This document shows, piece by piece, positions 23,682 through 32,109 of a DNA stretch of 36,611 bases. The first letter of the stretch is position 1; every line of letters begins with the position of its first letter. This DNA comes from a virus. Below the pieces are notes generated by a model. The model ran no database searches. It saw only the letters and a list, made by a program, of their open reading frames with translations, and was not told the DNA's origin. The position numbers and the translations under genes were made by a program. Where the stretch lies: IMG/VR virus record IMGVR_UViG_3300032053_000237, positions 1-36,611 of that record, one strand, 5' to 3'.

Positions 23682-24759
23682 CGTCGCCCCCGATAGCTTG
23701 ACTGCGTGCCTTTATGGCATCTTCGCTCGCGCTCTCACAAGCCAGCATCATCTCTTGCTGAACCTTAACATCGCCAACGACGAACTGACGCATGTTGTCC
23801 TCACCGCGCATAGGATCATAGTTGCCGAACTGCCACATCTGGGGATTAGCGCGCCCCTCTTCGTTCACGGGGTGATAGACGATGTTAAGACTTTTAGCGA
23901 GGTCGTATAGCTCGTTTGCAACGTTGGCGATACCAGAGGCATAAAGGAGAGTGAACTCGGCGATGCGGTAGGGCTTGCCAACGCGGTTCTTCTTGACCTT
24001 TAGACGTACCTTATGACCAATCTGCTGCTCAGTACCGATAAGGGTCTTACCAGACTCGACGATGCTGTCTTTCTTGTCGATCTTGTCGATCTGAACCATG
24101 TAGTCACAAAAATGTTTAAGTGCTCTTCCGTCCGGCACGATATAAGGATTACGGAGCTTCTTATATTGGTCCATCTCTTCGTATATTTGCTGGATTAAAA
24201 TTGCGGTCACATTAAATTCGCGAATTACGGGCATTATGCGTTTAAGCACAGGTCCAAGATACGCAGCACCGCTTCCGCCTTGCACCATATTGGTTGATGA
24301 ATCTTTGATATCTTTAGGAAAAGCGATGTTCTTAACAGAGTCAATCATGACGGCTTTAAGTGGCATGCCTTCCTGCAGAAGCTCGTAAAGTTCGCCGTAT
24401 ATATAATCAAAAATCTTAGTCGGATCATTGGTTTGCCGCACCACAAGGCGGTCTGGATCGCCGCCCAATTTCACGAACCACTCCTTCGTGAACGCGTATT
24501 CGGTGTCAAACAGGATGCAGATGCCATCAGGGTATTTCTTCTGAATCTCGATCAAAGTGATCATGCCAACCAGCGATTTTCCGCTAGATTCTGGACCGTA
24601 GAGGCAGATTGATTTACCTTCCACTAAGCCGCCATTGTCCAGAGCAAAATTAAGTGACGGAGAAGGCAACTTGATAACGTTCTTAGTTACATCATCGATA
24701 GATGATGCTAACTTATTGAAATCATCGTCTAATTTAGATAACCACTTATTTACTGACAT
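23653..24759 (-). CDS. RecA/UvsX-like recombinase
   Basis: 368 residues. Walker A GPESSGKS (55-62), Walker B strand AVMIDSV (about 136-142), and the QQIYEE segment, with RecA core features through about 275; the tail is acidic (GGDDVDVDPEAL). Catalyses ATP-dependent strand exchange on ssDNA coated by the phage ssDNA-binding protein. The N-terminal 30 residues are shorter than the oligomerisation helix of bacterial RecA and closer to phage forms. Strong ribosome-binding site (AAAGGA, six bases). Forms a replication/recombination operon with the ssDNA-binding protein and SbcD-like genes. Confidence 0.92.
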   Translation of the reverse strand: MSVNKWLSKLDDDFNKLASSIDDVTKNVIKLPSPSLNFALDNGGLVEGKSICLYGPESSGKSLVGMITLIEIQKKYPDGICILFDTEYAFTKEWFVKLGGDPDRLVVRQTNDPTKIFDYIYGELYELLQEGMPLKAVMIDSVKNIAFPKDIKDSSTNMVQGGSGAAYLGPVLKRIMPVIREFNVTAILIQQIYEEMDQYKKLRNPYIVPDGRALKHFCDYMVQIDKIDKKDSIVESGKTLIGTEQQIGHKVRLKVKKNRVGKPYRIAEFTLLYASGIANVANELYDLAKSLNIVYHPVNEEGRANPQMWQFGNYDPMRGEDNMRQFVVGDVKVQQEMMLACESASEDAIKARSQAIGGDDVDVDPEAL

Positions 24760-24774
24760 TAACGTTCCTTTCTA

Positions 24775-25239
24775 TCACATACCTTCATATGCACTCTGAT
24801 GACTATCGCCATATATCATTTTTTTAACATCATCGTGGGCCATTCGGAACGCCTGCATCTTATTCTTAAGAAATGCCACGATGGCTTCGGCCTTCGCCTT
24901 CAAACCGCTCGCGTCTAACACTTCAGGGTCTATGTCTACGTAGCGCTTCCTAGCCTCCGACGATTCCTTAATATTGTGCTGTGCTAAATAATCGCCAGCG
25001 CGTTCAAGATAAGCAATTGCCTTCACCTTATCTAGATATGTCTGGGCTTCTACGTCGCAGCGAACAGCTCTAGATAGCATGGTGTTCGTGATATCGTACG
25101 CCAGTATGAAGTCGCGCAAGTAAGTGGGGGCCATCATCGCGTTGATGGCCCCAATCTCTTGTATCTTTCGCGAATAATCAACCAACTGCGTTACGTCGAT
25201 AGACTTCAAGCTGGTCTCTATGGTAATTAGATCGCCCAT
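24775..25239 (-). CDS. Unknown helical protein between ssb and recA-like genes
   Basis: 154 residues, almost all helix, with Lys/Ala-rich helical stretches (YLDKVKAIAYLERAGDYL; GLKAKAEAIVAFLKNKM). It is placed between the ssDNA-binding protein and the recombinase, where a mediator that loads the recombinase (the role of UvsY in T4) would be sensible; the size is near UvsY (137 residues). That is inference from position; no similarity is claimed. Start ATG with AAGGTG and seven bases. Confidence 0.62.
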   Translation of the reverse strand: MGDLITIETSLKSIDVTQLVDYSRKIQEIGAINAMMAPTYLRDFILAYDITNTMLSRAVRCDVEAQTYLDKVKAIAYLERAGDYLAQHNIKESSEARKRYVDIDPEVLDASGLKAKAEAIVAFLKNKMQAFRMAHDDVKKMIYGDSHQSAYEGM

Positions 25240-25260
25240 TATGCTACACCTTCGTCAATA

Positions 25261-26316
25261 TTACTTGCCGTTAAGGATATCGTCTGCCATCTTGAAGATG
25301 TCATCGTGCGGGCTAACCGCCTTCTGCGCAGCTACGGGCGCAGGGTTGCGCGTGGGAGCTACTACATAGCCATGATCATCGTCATCCGCGCTGTCCAACT
25401 TTAGCGCAACCTTAGGGACGACGGGGCGTGACGGAGTAACCGGTTGCGCAGTCTGCTGCATAACAGGCTGTGGCGCGGCGATCGCCGCAGGCGCTTGCTG
25501 AGCAACGGCGCCCGATGGCTCAAAGCCAACGACGTAGGCGTCAGGACTTTCTGCTATGATGAGTGGCATGTTCGCGAGCAGTACAGTCTTCAGCTCATCA
25601 TATGTCTTAACCTGATATATTGAGCTCAGATCATATACCATCGTCTGCCAGTTGTTAACAACGCTCTCAGGAAGTGCTGAGCGATCGTCAATATAGGTCG
25701 GCTGGTTGTTGATGCGGGTCATCATCTGGACCTTATCAACCTTATATTCTGTATCAAAGCCAATACCAGTGCGGGTCACGTTAAACCACACACCAGAATC
25801 ATCGTCAGCGCTGTTGACCGAGGTGGGATCCTGGGAATATTCCTGGATGTACTTAGCCATCGCGGTCTTGAGCTGCTTATGAGCAGTTGGCTTAAGTTCA
25901 ATAAGGCCAACCATGCCGGCCTTATCGACCGCGTTCCAAGCATACACGGTCTTTGGGCGGATCGCGCTGATGATCTTATTAAGCGCCTTGAAACGCATCT
26001 TGAGATCTTCAGCTTCCGCCGATGATGCAGAAACGAGAGACAGCTTCATGGCCTCGGCCTTCTTCTGCAGTTGCTCCACATACTCAAACACCGGGCACTT
26101 CTGCTCAGAGGTGATCGAGCTAGCGTACGGACGCATACGCCCAGACTCAGGATCAGTCATGCCCCAAAGAACGACCCAGCGACGATACGGATAACCGTTT
26201 GACTCATCGCCAAATGGGGGCAAAAAGCGAAAGAAATTACTACCTTCCTTCACCTTATGTCTGTTCCAAGTTTGTCGGGATTTTAAAGAATCTTGATTGA
26301 TCGTGATCTTACCCAT
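25261..26316 (-). CDS. Single-stranded DNA-binding protein, gp32-like
   Basis: 351 residues. The N-terminal block, with KEGSNFFRFLPPFGDES and a following Trp-rich strand and CPVFEY, is the pattern of gp32-type ssDNA-binding proteins with an OB core. The C-terminal third (about 265-350) is a disordered Pro/Ala/Gln linker ending in acidic residues and a short helix (DDIFKMADDILNGK), the usual partner-recruiting tail. It coats ssDNA during replication and recombination. Strong ribosome-binding site (AGGAG, six bases). Its leader contains a promoter box and a small hairpin. Confidence 0.88.
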   Translation of the reverse strand: MGKITINQDSLKSRQTWNRHKVKEGSNFFRFLPPFGDESNGYPYRRWVVLWGMTDPESGRMRPYASSITSEQKCPVFEYVEQLQKKAEAMKLSLVSASSAEAEDLKMRFKALNKIISAIRPKTVYAWNAVDKAGMVGLIELKPTAHKQLKTAMAKYIQEYSQDPTSVNSADDDSGVWFNVTRTGIGFDTEYKVDKVQMMTRINNQPTYIDDRSALPESVVNNWQTMVYDLSSIYQVKTYDELKTVLLANMPLIIAESPDAYVVGFEPSGAVAQQAPAAIAAPQPVMQQTAQPVTPSRPVVPKVALKLDSADDDDHGYVVAPTRNPAPVAAQKAVSPHDDIFKMADDILNGK

Positions 26317-26351
26317 GTTTTTCTCCTACCTTTACAGGCATTGTTTAAAAC

Positions 26352-26363
26352 CGCCTAATGGCG
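26352..26363 (-). other. Small GC hairpin in the ssb leader
   Basis: CGCC-ATTA-GGCG on the minus strand, followed by GTTTT, between the GTATAAT box and the ssb ribosome-binding site. Short stem. It could stabilise the mRNA 5' end or act as a weak attenuator or operator. Confidence 0.35.
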
Positions 26364-26370
26364 TAAATTA

Positions 26371-26377
26371 ATTATAC
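26371..26377 (-). promoter_or_regulatory. GTATAAT promoter element upstream of ssb
   Basis: Exact GTATAAT (TGGTATAAT) in the 69-base gap before the ssDNA-binding protein gene. It allows ssb/recA-like expression independent of the long polymerase transcript. Confidence 0.66.
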
Positions 26378-26385
26378 CAGATAAT

Positions 26386-26862
26386 CTATTCAGAAATCTT
26401 CTTTTCCTTTTTGAGACGCTTTGATTCCAGCTCTCCGCGATCCAAACTAAGGCGTATGAATATTGCCGCCTTATCCTCTGGTCCAACAAAATAAACCGTC
26501 TGTACGGTCGCGGGGCGGGCCTTAATCTTAGTCTCAATATACTTATCAAACATCGTTGGGCAATACTTTACGAACATCGGAATAACTATCTTAGCGCTTA
26601 GATCCTCAGCGTTGTGATACTCAATGCCCTCATATGCTGAATAAGGAAACGTTGTGTACGGGTTGAACTGCTCAGGATCATATTTACGTCCAATAGCTGC
26701 AGCGACTGACTTAAGGAAAAAGATCGCCGAACGACGAATTTGTGACTTGCTGAGCGTCGACTCTACTTCCAGGATCTCGTCTACGAAATTAGGCATCTCA
26801 ATGACCATCTCGTTTTTCTCTAGCCTTTCAGGCTTCTTATCAACGATTATGAATTTTGCCAT
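26386..26862 (-). CDS. Unknown protein between polymerase and ssb genes
   Basis: 158 residues, mixed alpha/beta, with a basic tail (ESKRLKKEKK). No motif recognised. It has a strong ribosome-binding site (AGGAG, six bases before ATG 26862) and starts 12 bases after the polymerase stop codon. A role as replisome accessory is suggested only by its neighbours. Confidence 0.65.
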   Translation of the reverse strand: MAKFIIVDKKPERLEKNEMVIEMPNFVDEILEVESTLSKSQIRRSAIFFLKSVAAAIGRKYDPEQFNPYTTFPYSAYEGIEYHNAEDLSAKIVIPMFVKYCPTMFDKYIETKIKARPATVQTVYFVGPEDKAAIFIRLSLDRGELESKRLKKEKKISE

Positions 26863-26874
26863 AACGTTCTCCTA

Positions 26875-29800
26875 CTATTTGATTATATGACTATAATCAA
26901 TTTGTTCGATCTCATGTACGGTTATACTGAGCGCATCACGAAAACCTTCTTTCAATTGGCCACGAACATAAATTACAGAGTCTTTAGGCCAGTGTAGCGC
27001 GGTAGTGCGATCCCAGTCTACGGCTTCAATCAGCGAAGCCCCGTCTGACAGTGATACGGAAACCAACGACCATGGGCGTCCAGTCTTCTTTGATATGCCA
27101 GAACGGGCCTTCGAAGATTCAAACAGTGCGATAAACGCGACATCGTTAACATATTCTTTCTGCAATAACCCTCGAGCGATACGAACGCCGTTAACCACTG
27201 GGATATCGCCCATCAACAATGGGATACTAGATTGTCCCGTTTCCTTCAATCCGGGCCATGCCTTTCGCAATGCTTCGCGAACGCCTAGATCAGAAAGAAG
27301 AGTGCGATTAAAGCAAGTATTTGTGCTGCGTTCTTGTAAGAAAATAGTGAGTGGATCAACGACATACAATGATGCGTCAAATTTACTCTTAGTGCTGGTG
27401 CCCCGCAGGCGCATGTATTCTTCTATAAAACGAAGGCGCGCAGCGGGGTAGGGGAGGGCAGTATCAAAAAAGGCATCCGCAGCGCGCGCTTTGATGAACG
27501 CCGCCATAGCGCCAATATTAACCTTGACGTGAGTTATTCGTTTCACGAAATCTTCAAGATCTTTAAACGGACCTTTCGCCATAACCTCACCGACCACCGA
27601 AGGGCCAATGCCCTTTATGGCGTTGATTGGGGCGGCTATACGGTCTCCAACGATGCTAAATCGATCTACGGGGTTCTTAAGATTAGGCGGCTGTATCAGA
27701 TCGCCAAGCAGTGTCATGTAGTGACGAACGCGATCTTCTTTTGTTTCACTGTTCAGTACACTTGTCCACCATTCCAGCGGATGATGGTGTTTAAGATATA
27801 CAGTGACATAACCAAGTTCTGCGTATTCCCGAGAATGGGCTCTATTAAAGCTATATTTAGAAAATGCCTGTATTTGCGAGCAAGCAGCATCCGCCTGCGC
27901 CTGTGTCCACCCGCGGGCTAAGGTAGATTCGCGGATGCGAGCAAAGGTTTTTAAGATTATCTCTTCTTTTTTCTTTGCTATAGCCGCCCTTATCTGATCA
28001 GCTTCCTCCCAAGAATATCCGCCTAATTCTACTAAGAATTTCATGACCTGTTCTTGGTAACAAAATATACCATATGTATCTTTTAGAATAGGCTCTAAAT
28101 CGGGATGAAGATAGCTTAATTTTCTGCGACCGTTTCTTACGTCTATGTAGTATTGAGCCGCAGAGACATTATCCTCTAATGATATCTCATCGTTAGTGAA
28201 TTTAGCATCCAATGCACCTGGTCGGCATAAAGCGGTTAAAATGCTGAGATCTTCACGCCTGCGTGGGGCGAACTGCGGAAGATACCCTTTAACTAACTCA
28301 GTATTAAATTGAAAAGCAGAATCCGTCTTTTTATTATAGAAATCTAAATATACCGCATCATCTTCTGGTAATCGGTATACGAGCGCCATGCCCTTATCGT
28401 CTTCTTCTAAATAATCCTTACCCGTAATATCCTTAACTAGTTTCAAACAATCCGATACCGCAGTTAACGTTTTTAAGCTCAATATGTCAGCCTTTATCAA
28501 TCCACTTTCGCCGACCATATCAGCGTCATATTGCGTAGTAACGATAGAGTTATTGGTTTTGCCGCCCATCCGCATCGTCGGAACGCGCGTATTCGCAATA
28601 TCAATCGTCGATATCACGAACGCCGATGCGTGACGACTCCATCCGCGAGGCATACCAATCAAGCGATGCACCATCTTCTCTACATCCGGATATTGCTTTA
28701 AAAAGAACTGTAATTGACGATTTGACTCTAAATGGCCAACCGCGTAATTGCCTTCAGAATCAGTATAGCCGTACAAGAAATCTGATTCTGCAAGGCCTTG
28801 GGGTGAATCCGGGATAGAGTCGCATATCTGACGCACTTCTGGATCATTTCTATTGCGATTATATAAAGAAAACATAGCATCCTTGATCGCATTCTTTGTT
28901 TTCATGCGATTAAAGGTCGCTATCTGCGCAAACCCAGCACCATACTTTTCCTGCAAATGCTGTACGATAAGCGGTCTAGCCTGATCGCTCAAATCTATGT
29001 CAATATCAGGAAACGAGCCCGCTCTAATACGCGCGTGCGACAAGAACCGTTCAAACGGCAGATCAGTTAATACAGGATCAATGTGCGTGATTTTAAGGTA
29101 ATAGCTCAGCAATGAACCGCCCACCGATCCTCTTCCAATGTTCTGCAATAGACCGCAACGCCTTGTAAACGCTGATATGTCCTCATATACCAGGAAATAG
29201 GGGATAAAGTTAAGCGCGTCGTTGCGCATGATAACATCGATCTCTTTTTTAAAGCGCGCGATATATTCAGGGTCATCTCGCCACCGACCGTGCTCTTTCA
29301 CTTTCTCCATCAAGAAATAATACGTCTGTAAATCATAACTATCGGTCTTTTCAAGAATATGCAGCGGAATCTCTATCTTCGGTAGATGATAGGGGAAAGA
29401 AACAGCTATAGATTTCGCCTGATTCGCGATATCGTGCGTGTTGGCAATCCATTGCTCGAATTTCTCTTCGGTCAACCACATCCCCAGATGGGTCTTTAAA
29501 CGCGCGAATATCTCATCCGCGGGTAATTGATGATATGATTGATAAAAACACCAACCATTAGTACTGCCATTCTTCAATAAACAATCCTGAATGATCTTAT
29601 CTTCAGGCTCAATAAAATGGGCATCCGTGACTGGTATTGCCTTACACCCGTACTTATCGATCATGATCGCTAAAAAACGATTATACGCTTTCTGCTGATT
29701 ACCATCGGGCGCTAGTTTGGTCGGTTTAATGGGCTCAAACATCTCCGTTTTCTTATTAAAATCATGCGTAAGATCGGTCGGATGAAACTCGACATAAAGG

Positions 29801-30348
29801 TCATCGCCAAACAACTCCTTATACATGACAAAACGCTTCTCAGCTAATTCAGCATCGTCGTTCATGACCGCTTTGCCAATTGGCCCGGCGATACAGGAAG
29901 TACCAAATTTAATGCCGGCGCGGTATTGGCGAATGATATCCATCGTGACACGCGCCTTTAAACTACCATAATAGGTAACGATGTCATTGTATGCCAATGA
30001 CGCGATCTTCATCAAGTTGTAGTACCCTTCGTTGTTCACGGCCCAACACGTAATATGATAATGCTCCTTATCTTCCGGACGCAATTTAACATATAACTCA
30101 ACCCCTGGAATACCAGAAACCGCATCTAACGGGTAATCCGTATGATTCTTTTTATTGTAATCTTCGATCAACTGTGAATAGCGAGTAGCATGAAAGAAAG
30201 AGATGGCAGTACCATGATCAGTTATCCCAAGACCGGGGGCGCCATGTTTTAGGCACCATTCCAACCATTCCTCAGGATAAGGAACTGCGTCTTGCAGACT
30301 ATACGCACTGTGCACGTGCAATAAAGCAGGCTCTTTGAACCGCGGCAT
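26875..30348 (-). CDS. dnaE: DNA polymerase III alpha subunit (DnaE-type replicative polymerase)
   Basis: 1157 residues from ATG 30348 (GGAG, six bases upstream); the TTG at 30360 has no such site. The N-terminal PHP domain keeps metal-binding residues (H11/H13 in HVHSAY, E84, D44/H45 in TDHG, H98, D242/H244), so a PHP exonuclease/proofreading activity is possible. The palm has D448/D450 (FPDIDIDL) and the third Asp D621 (KADILSL), the GRGSVGGS motif, then thumb/fingers helices with FNRAHSREYA, and a C-terminal OB-fold (about 1070-1150). Full bacterial DnaE length. Replicates the phage genome; no clamp or loader gene is in the window. Confidence 0.95.
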   Translation of the reverse strand: MPRFKEPALLHVHSAYSLQDAVPYPEEWLEWCLKHGAPGLGITDHGTAISFFHATRYSQLIEDYNKKNHTDYPLDAVSGIPGVELYVKLRPEDKEHYHITCWAVNNEGYYNLMKIASLAYNDIVTYYGSLKARVTMDIIRQYRAGIKFGTSCIAGPIGKAVMNDDAELAEKRFVMYKELFGDDLYVEFHPTDLTHDFNKKTEMFEPIKPTKLAPDGNQQKAYNRFLAIMIDKYGCKAIPVTDAHFIEPEDKIIQDCLLKNGSTNGWCFYQSYHQLPADEIFARLKTHLGMWLTEEKFEQWIANTHDIANQAKSIAVSFPYHLPKIEIPLHILEKTDSYDLQTYYFLMEKVKEHGRWRDDPEYIARFKKEIDVIMRNDALNFIPYFLVYEDISAFTRRCGLLQNIGRGSVGGSLLSYYLKITHIDPVLTDLPFERFLSHARIRAGSFPDIDIDLSDQARPLIVQHLQEKYGAGFAQIATFNRMKTKNAIKDAMFSLYNRNRNDPEVRQICDSIPDSPQGLAESDFLYGYTDSEGNYAVGHLESNRQLQFFLKQYPDVEKMVHRLIGMPRGWSRHASAFVISTIDIANTRVPTMRMGGKTNNSIVTTQYDADMVGESGLIKADILSLKTLTAVSDCLKLVKDITGKDYLEEDDKGMALVYRLPEDDAVYLDFYNKKTDSAFQFNTELVKGYLPQFAPRRREDLSILTALCRPGALDAKFTNDEISLEDNVSAAQYYIDVRNGRRKLSYLHPDLEPILKDTYGIFCYQEQVMKFLVELGGYSWEEADQIRAAIAKKKEEIILKTFARIRESTLARGWTQAQADAACSQIQAFSKYSFNRAHSREYAELGYVTVYLKHHHPLEWWTSVLNSETKEDRVRHYMTLLGDLIQPPNLKNPVDRFSIVGDRIAAPINAIKGIGPSVVGEVMAKGPFKDLEDFVKRITHVKVNIGAMAAFIKARAADAFFDTALPYPAARLRFIEEYMRLRGTSTKSKFDASLYVVDPLTIFLQERSTNTCFNRTLLSDLGVREALRKAWPGLKETGQSSIPLLMGDIPVVNGVRIARGLLQKEYVNDVAFIALFESSKARSGISKKTGRPWSLVSVSLSDGASLIEAVDWDRTTALHWPKDSVIYVRGQLKEGFRDALSITVHEIEQIDYSHIIK

Positions 30349-30361
30349 GGATTTCTCCAAA

Positions 30362-30399
30362 TAAAAATGGCCCTAGGATTTTATACATCCTAGGGCCAT
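30362..30399 (-). terminator. Rho-independent terminator upstream of dnaE
   Basis: Perfect 13-bp stem, ATGGCCCTAGGAT/ATCCTAGGGCCAT (30387-30399 with 30367-30379), 7-base loop, then TTTTTATTT on the minus strand. It ends transcripts of the gene at 30421. No separate promoter for the polymerase was found between it and the start codon, 14 bases on, so the polymerase may rely on read-through. Confidence 0.92.
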
Positions 30400-30420
30400 T
30401 ATGCGGTGCAATCTAAGATT

Positions 30421-30750
30421 TTAGAAGGAGAAGTTCAGGTCGACTTTCAAGATTGTTTGATCAGAGGTATTCAATGCAACGGTTATCTCGTCAAACATGA
30501 TATCTTCGCTGGAAAGCTGAGACTCAATGCCCGTCGAGAAAGCCTCCCAAAGTTTCCCAAGTCTTCGTATGTCCGCTGGCTGATACGATACCGCCGCCGT
30601 ATACGTGAACGACTTTAGCCCGCTAGCTGCGGCCGCCGCCATCGCAGTAGAGATAGAACTAAGGTTAGTAGTTACCAAAGATTGGCCGGCGTTACGTGCG
30701 GCAATTAGAGCCGTATCGAGTGCGCCGGAGTAAGTTGCCCGCAAAGTCAT
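30421..30750 (-). CDS. Unknown protein, possible virion component
   Basis: 109 residues: N-terminal helix with Ala-rich stretch (STAMAAAAASG), then beta-strands, ending in DLNFSF. No known motif. Its own promoter element (30780) and terminator (30362) make it a single-gene transcription unit, and its ribosome-binding site is strong (GGGGG, seven bases), so high expression is expected, as for a structural protein. Confidence 0.65.
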   Translation of the reverse strand: MTLRATYSGALDTALIAARNAGQSLVTTNLSSISTAMAAAAASGLKSFTYTAAVSYQPADIRRLGKLWEAFSTGIESQLSSEDIMFDEITVALNTSDQTILKVDLNFSF

Positions 30751-30779
30751 AACATTACCCCCTATTTATCTATAATTTC

Positions 30780-30786
30780 ATTATAC
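30780..30786 (-). promoter_or_regulatory. GTATAAT promoter element
   Basis: Exact GTATAAT (GTGTATAAT, the one copy with T rather than purine before the G) upstream of the gene starting at 30750. Confidence 0.62.
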
Positions 30787-30806
30787 ACTTAATACGGCTT
30801 AAATAT

Positions 30807-31106
30807 CTACTCTTTAACGGCCTGTCTCTTGTTTGATTCCTCAACGATTTCCTCAATCTTATCAAGCATGAATGCGATCTTGGCCTTCTCATGGCGAACG
30901 GCGCCGTTATAACCTGCGCTTAGATCCTTCACGATCTGGCGAGCGGCGATCAACTTAGGATCAGCGCTCATCTCGTCCTTCAGCTCACGAATCTGCTGCT
31001 CACACTTAACGATCAACGCGCTGGCCTCATCCTCTGTAATCTCAGCATGATTATCTATGAACGATTGACTAAGAATCTTAATGGCCTTCCCCTTATTAAC
31101 ACTCAT
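30807..31106 (-). CDS. Small coiled-coil protein
   Basis: 99 residues from ATG 31106 (AAAGGAG, five bases); the longer start at 31121 has no site. Almost entirely charged helix with heptad-like spacing (IVKCEQQIRELKDEM; KIAFMLDKIEEIVEES). No motif recognised. Preceded closely by the resolvase gene, with which it is probably cotranscribed. Confidence 0.65.
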   Translation of the reverse strand: MSVNKGKAIKILSQSFIDNHAEITEDEASALIVKCEQQIRELKDEMSADPKLIAARQIVKDLSAGYNGAVRHEKAKIAFMLDKIEEIVEESNKRQAVKE

Positions 31107-31141
31107 TGCGGCTCCTTTCATAAGTTATTGCGACAATGGCG

Positions 31142-31795
31142 TTATACCGCATCGGTATACGTGAAGTTCTTCGTAGATGAAACGCGAAGCTCGACATCAG
31201 GCGAGACAGAAACTACAGAGGCATATTGGGCTATACCGTATAACCGCATGCAGAAGAAAATAGCTATACCAACCGCGTCTACTACGTCTAGACGAAAGGC
31301 GATCGGTTTATCAGTTTTTTCGGAAATTGAGTGGTTAGGGAAACGTATTTTCCATCGCTCCCATAAACTCTGCTGAATCATGATTTTTTTAGCGGCTTGC
31401 TTACCATATTGTTTTTTCTGAGCAGTTGTTGGGGCAGCGCGCCCCGCGATCATCTTTTTCCACTCCACAGCGTTTAACATCCCATATGGCAAAGACAATA
31501 GACGACATTGCACTTGTAATGCGCCGCGATAATAATAATTAGTGTCAGTTCCTGACGCGAAGCGCGAAGACGCGAAATAATCTTCTATGCCGACTTCTTG
31601 AATTTTATGCCGCTTAATGAGATCACTAAACGCCGCCATCAAAGAAATACAATGATCCCCAGCATATTGCGAGGATCTATCGAATGGTATCAATCCGTAT
31701 TCGACGATAGTCCCCAAAGAATGACAATCATCAACCTCTAAAACAGCATAGCCGCATGAAGCGCCAGGATCTATTGCTAATAAACGAATAGGCAT
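31142..31795 (-). CDS. RuvC-like Holliday-junction resolvase/nuclease
   Basis: 217 residues with the RNase H-fold acidic tetrad of RuvC family nucleases: D9 (LLAIDPGASCGYA), E71 (VGIEDYFAS), D170 and D173 (RLDVVDAVG). Cuts four-way DNA junctions, as needed to debranch DNA before packaging. Sits with SbcC-like and other recombination genes. The ATG lies exactly 6 bases after TATAAT and has no Shine-Dalgarno sequence, so the mRNA is probably leaderless. The C-terminal 30 residues are outside the core. Confidence 0.85.
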   Translation of the reverse strand: MPIRLLAIDPGASCGYAVLEVDDCHSLGTIVEYGLIPFDRSSQYAGDHCISLMAAFSDLIKRHKIQEVGIEDYFASSRFASGTDTNYYYRGALQVQCRLLSLPYGMLNAVEWKKMIAGRAAPTTAQKKQYGKQAAKKIMIQQSLWERWKIRFPNHSISEKTDKPIAFRLDVVDAVGIAIFFCMRLYGIAQYASVVSVSPDVELRVSSTKNFTYTDAV

Positions 31796-31801
31796 ATGAC
31801 T

Positions 31802-31808
31802 ATTATAC
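31802..31808 (-). promoter_or_regulatory. GTATAAT promoter element, leaderless type
   Basis: Exact GTATAAT (AAGTATAAT); six bases to the resolvase ATG at 31795. Confidence 0.66.
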
Positions 31809-31827
31809 TTAATGGATAAAAGTGGAA

Positions 31828-32094
31828 TTACTCAGACTTAAGCGTCCATTGACCATTCTTATGCGTCTTCAGCGCTTCTTTCGCGCGCTTCGCAGCGTCT
31901 AGATGTAGATCTTTAGACGCGGAATGTAGCTGCTCTGTCATCTTAACCGGATCTTTATGCGAGGTGGGAGTTATACCTGGCATGCCCTTAGTTTTGGGCA
32001 TTTTTGGCGCTGGGAGTTTGGGCATTTGTATCGCTGCCTTCACCGCCTTCAATAATTCTTGAAATTGCTCTAACTTAGTGAATAATTGTTCCAT
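31828..32094 (-). CDS. Small unknown protein with Pro/Lys linker
   Basis: 88 residues: N-terminal helix (LFTKLEQFQELLKAVKAAI), a Pro/Lys/Met linker (PKLPAPKMPKTKGMPG) and a second basic helix. No known motif. The ATG lies 7 bases after GATATAAT (32102-32109) and has no Shine-Dalgarno sequence; leaderless start or re-initiation after the SbcC-like stop codon, which overlaps that box, are both possible. Confidence 0.58.
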   Translation of the reverse strand: MEQLFTKLEQFQELLKAVKAAIQMPKLPAPKMPKTKGMPGITPTSHKDPVKMTEQLHSASKDLHLDAAKRAKEALKTHKNGQWTLKSE

Positions 32095-32101
32095 ATTATT
32101 G

Positions 32102-32109
32102 ATTATATC
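32102..32109 (-). promoter_or_regulatory. Promoter-like element GATATAAT
   Basis: Variant of the repeated element, 7 bases before the ATG at 32094. Part of it is also the SbcC-like stop codon, so coincidence is harder to exclude. Confidence 0.38.

Noticed and set aside
27005-27921. Plus-strand open frames over the polymerase gene
   Set aside because: The DnaE frame is continuous and fully matches the family; the others are shadows.
30362-30399. Perfect inverted repeat as a possible attachment site or operator
   Set aside because: The stem followed by TTTTTATTT on the transcribed strand is explained by a rho-independent terminator.
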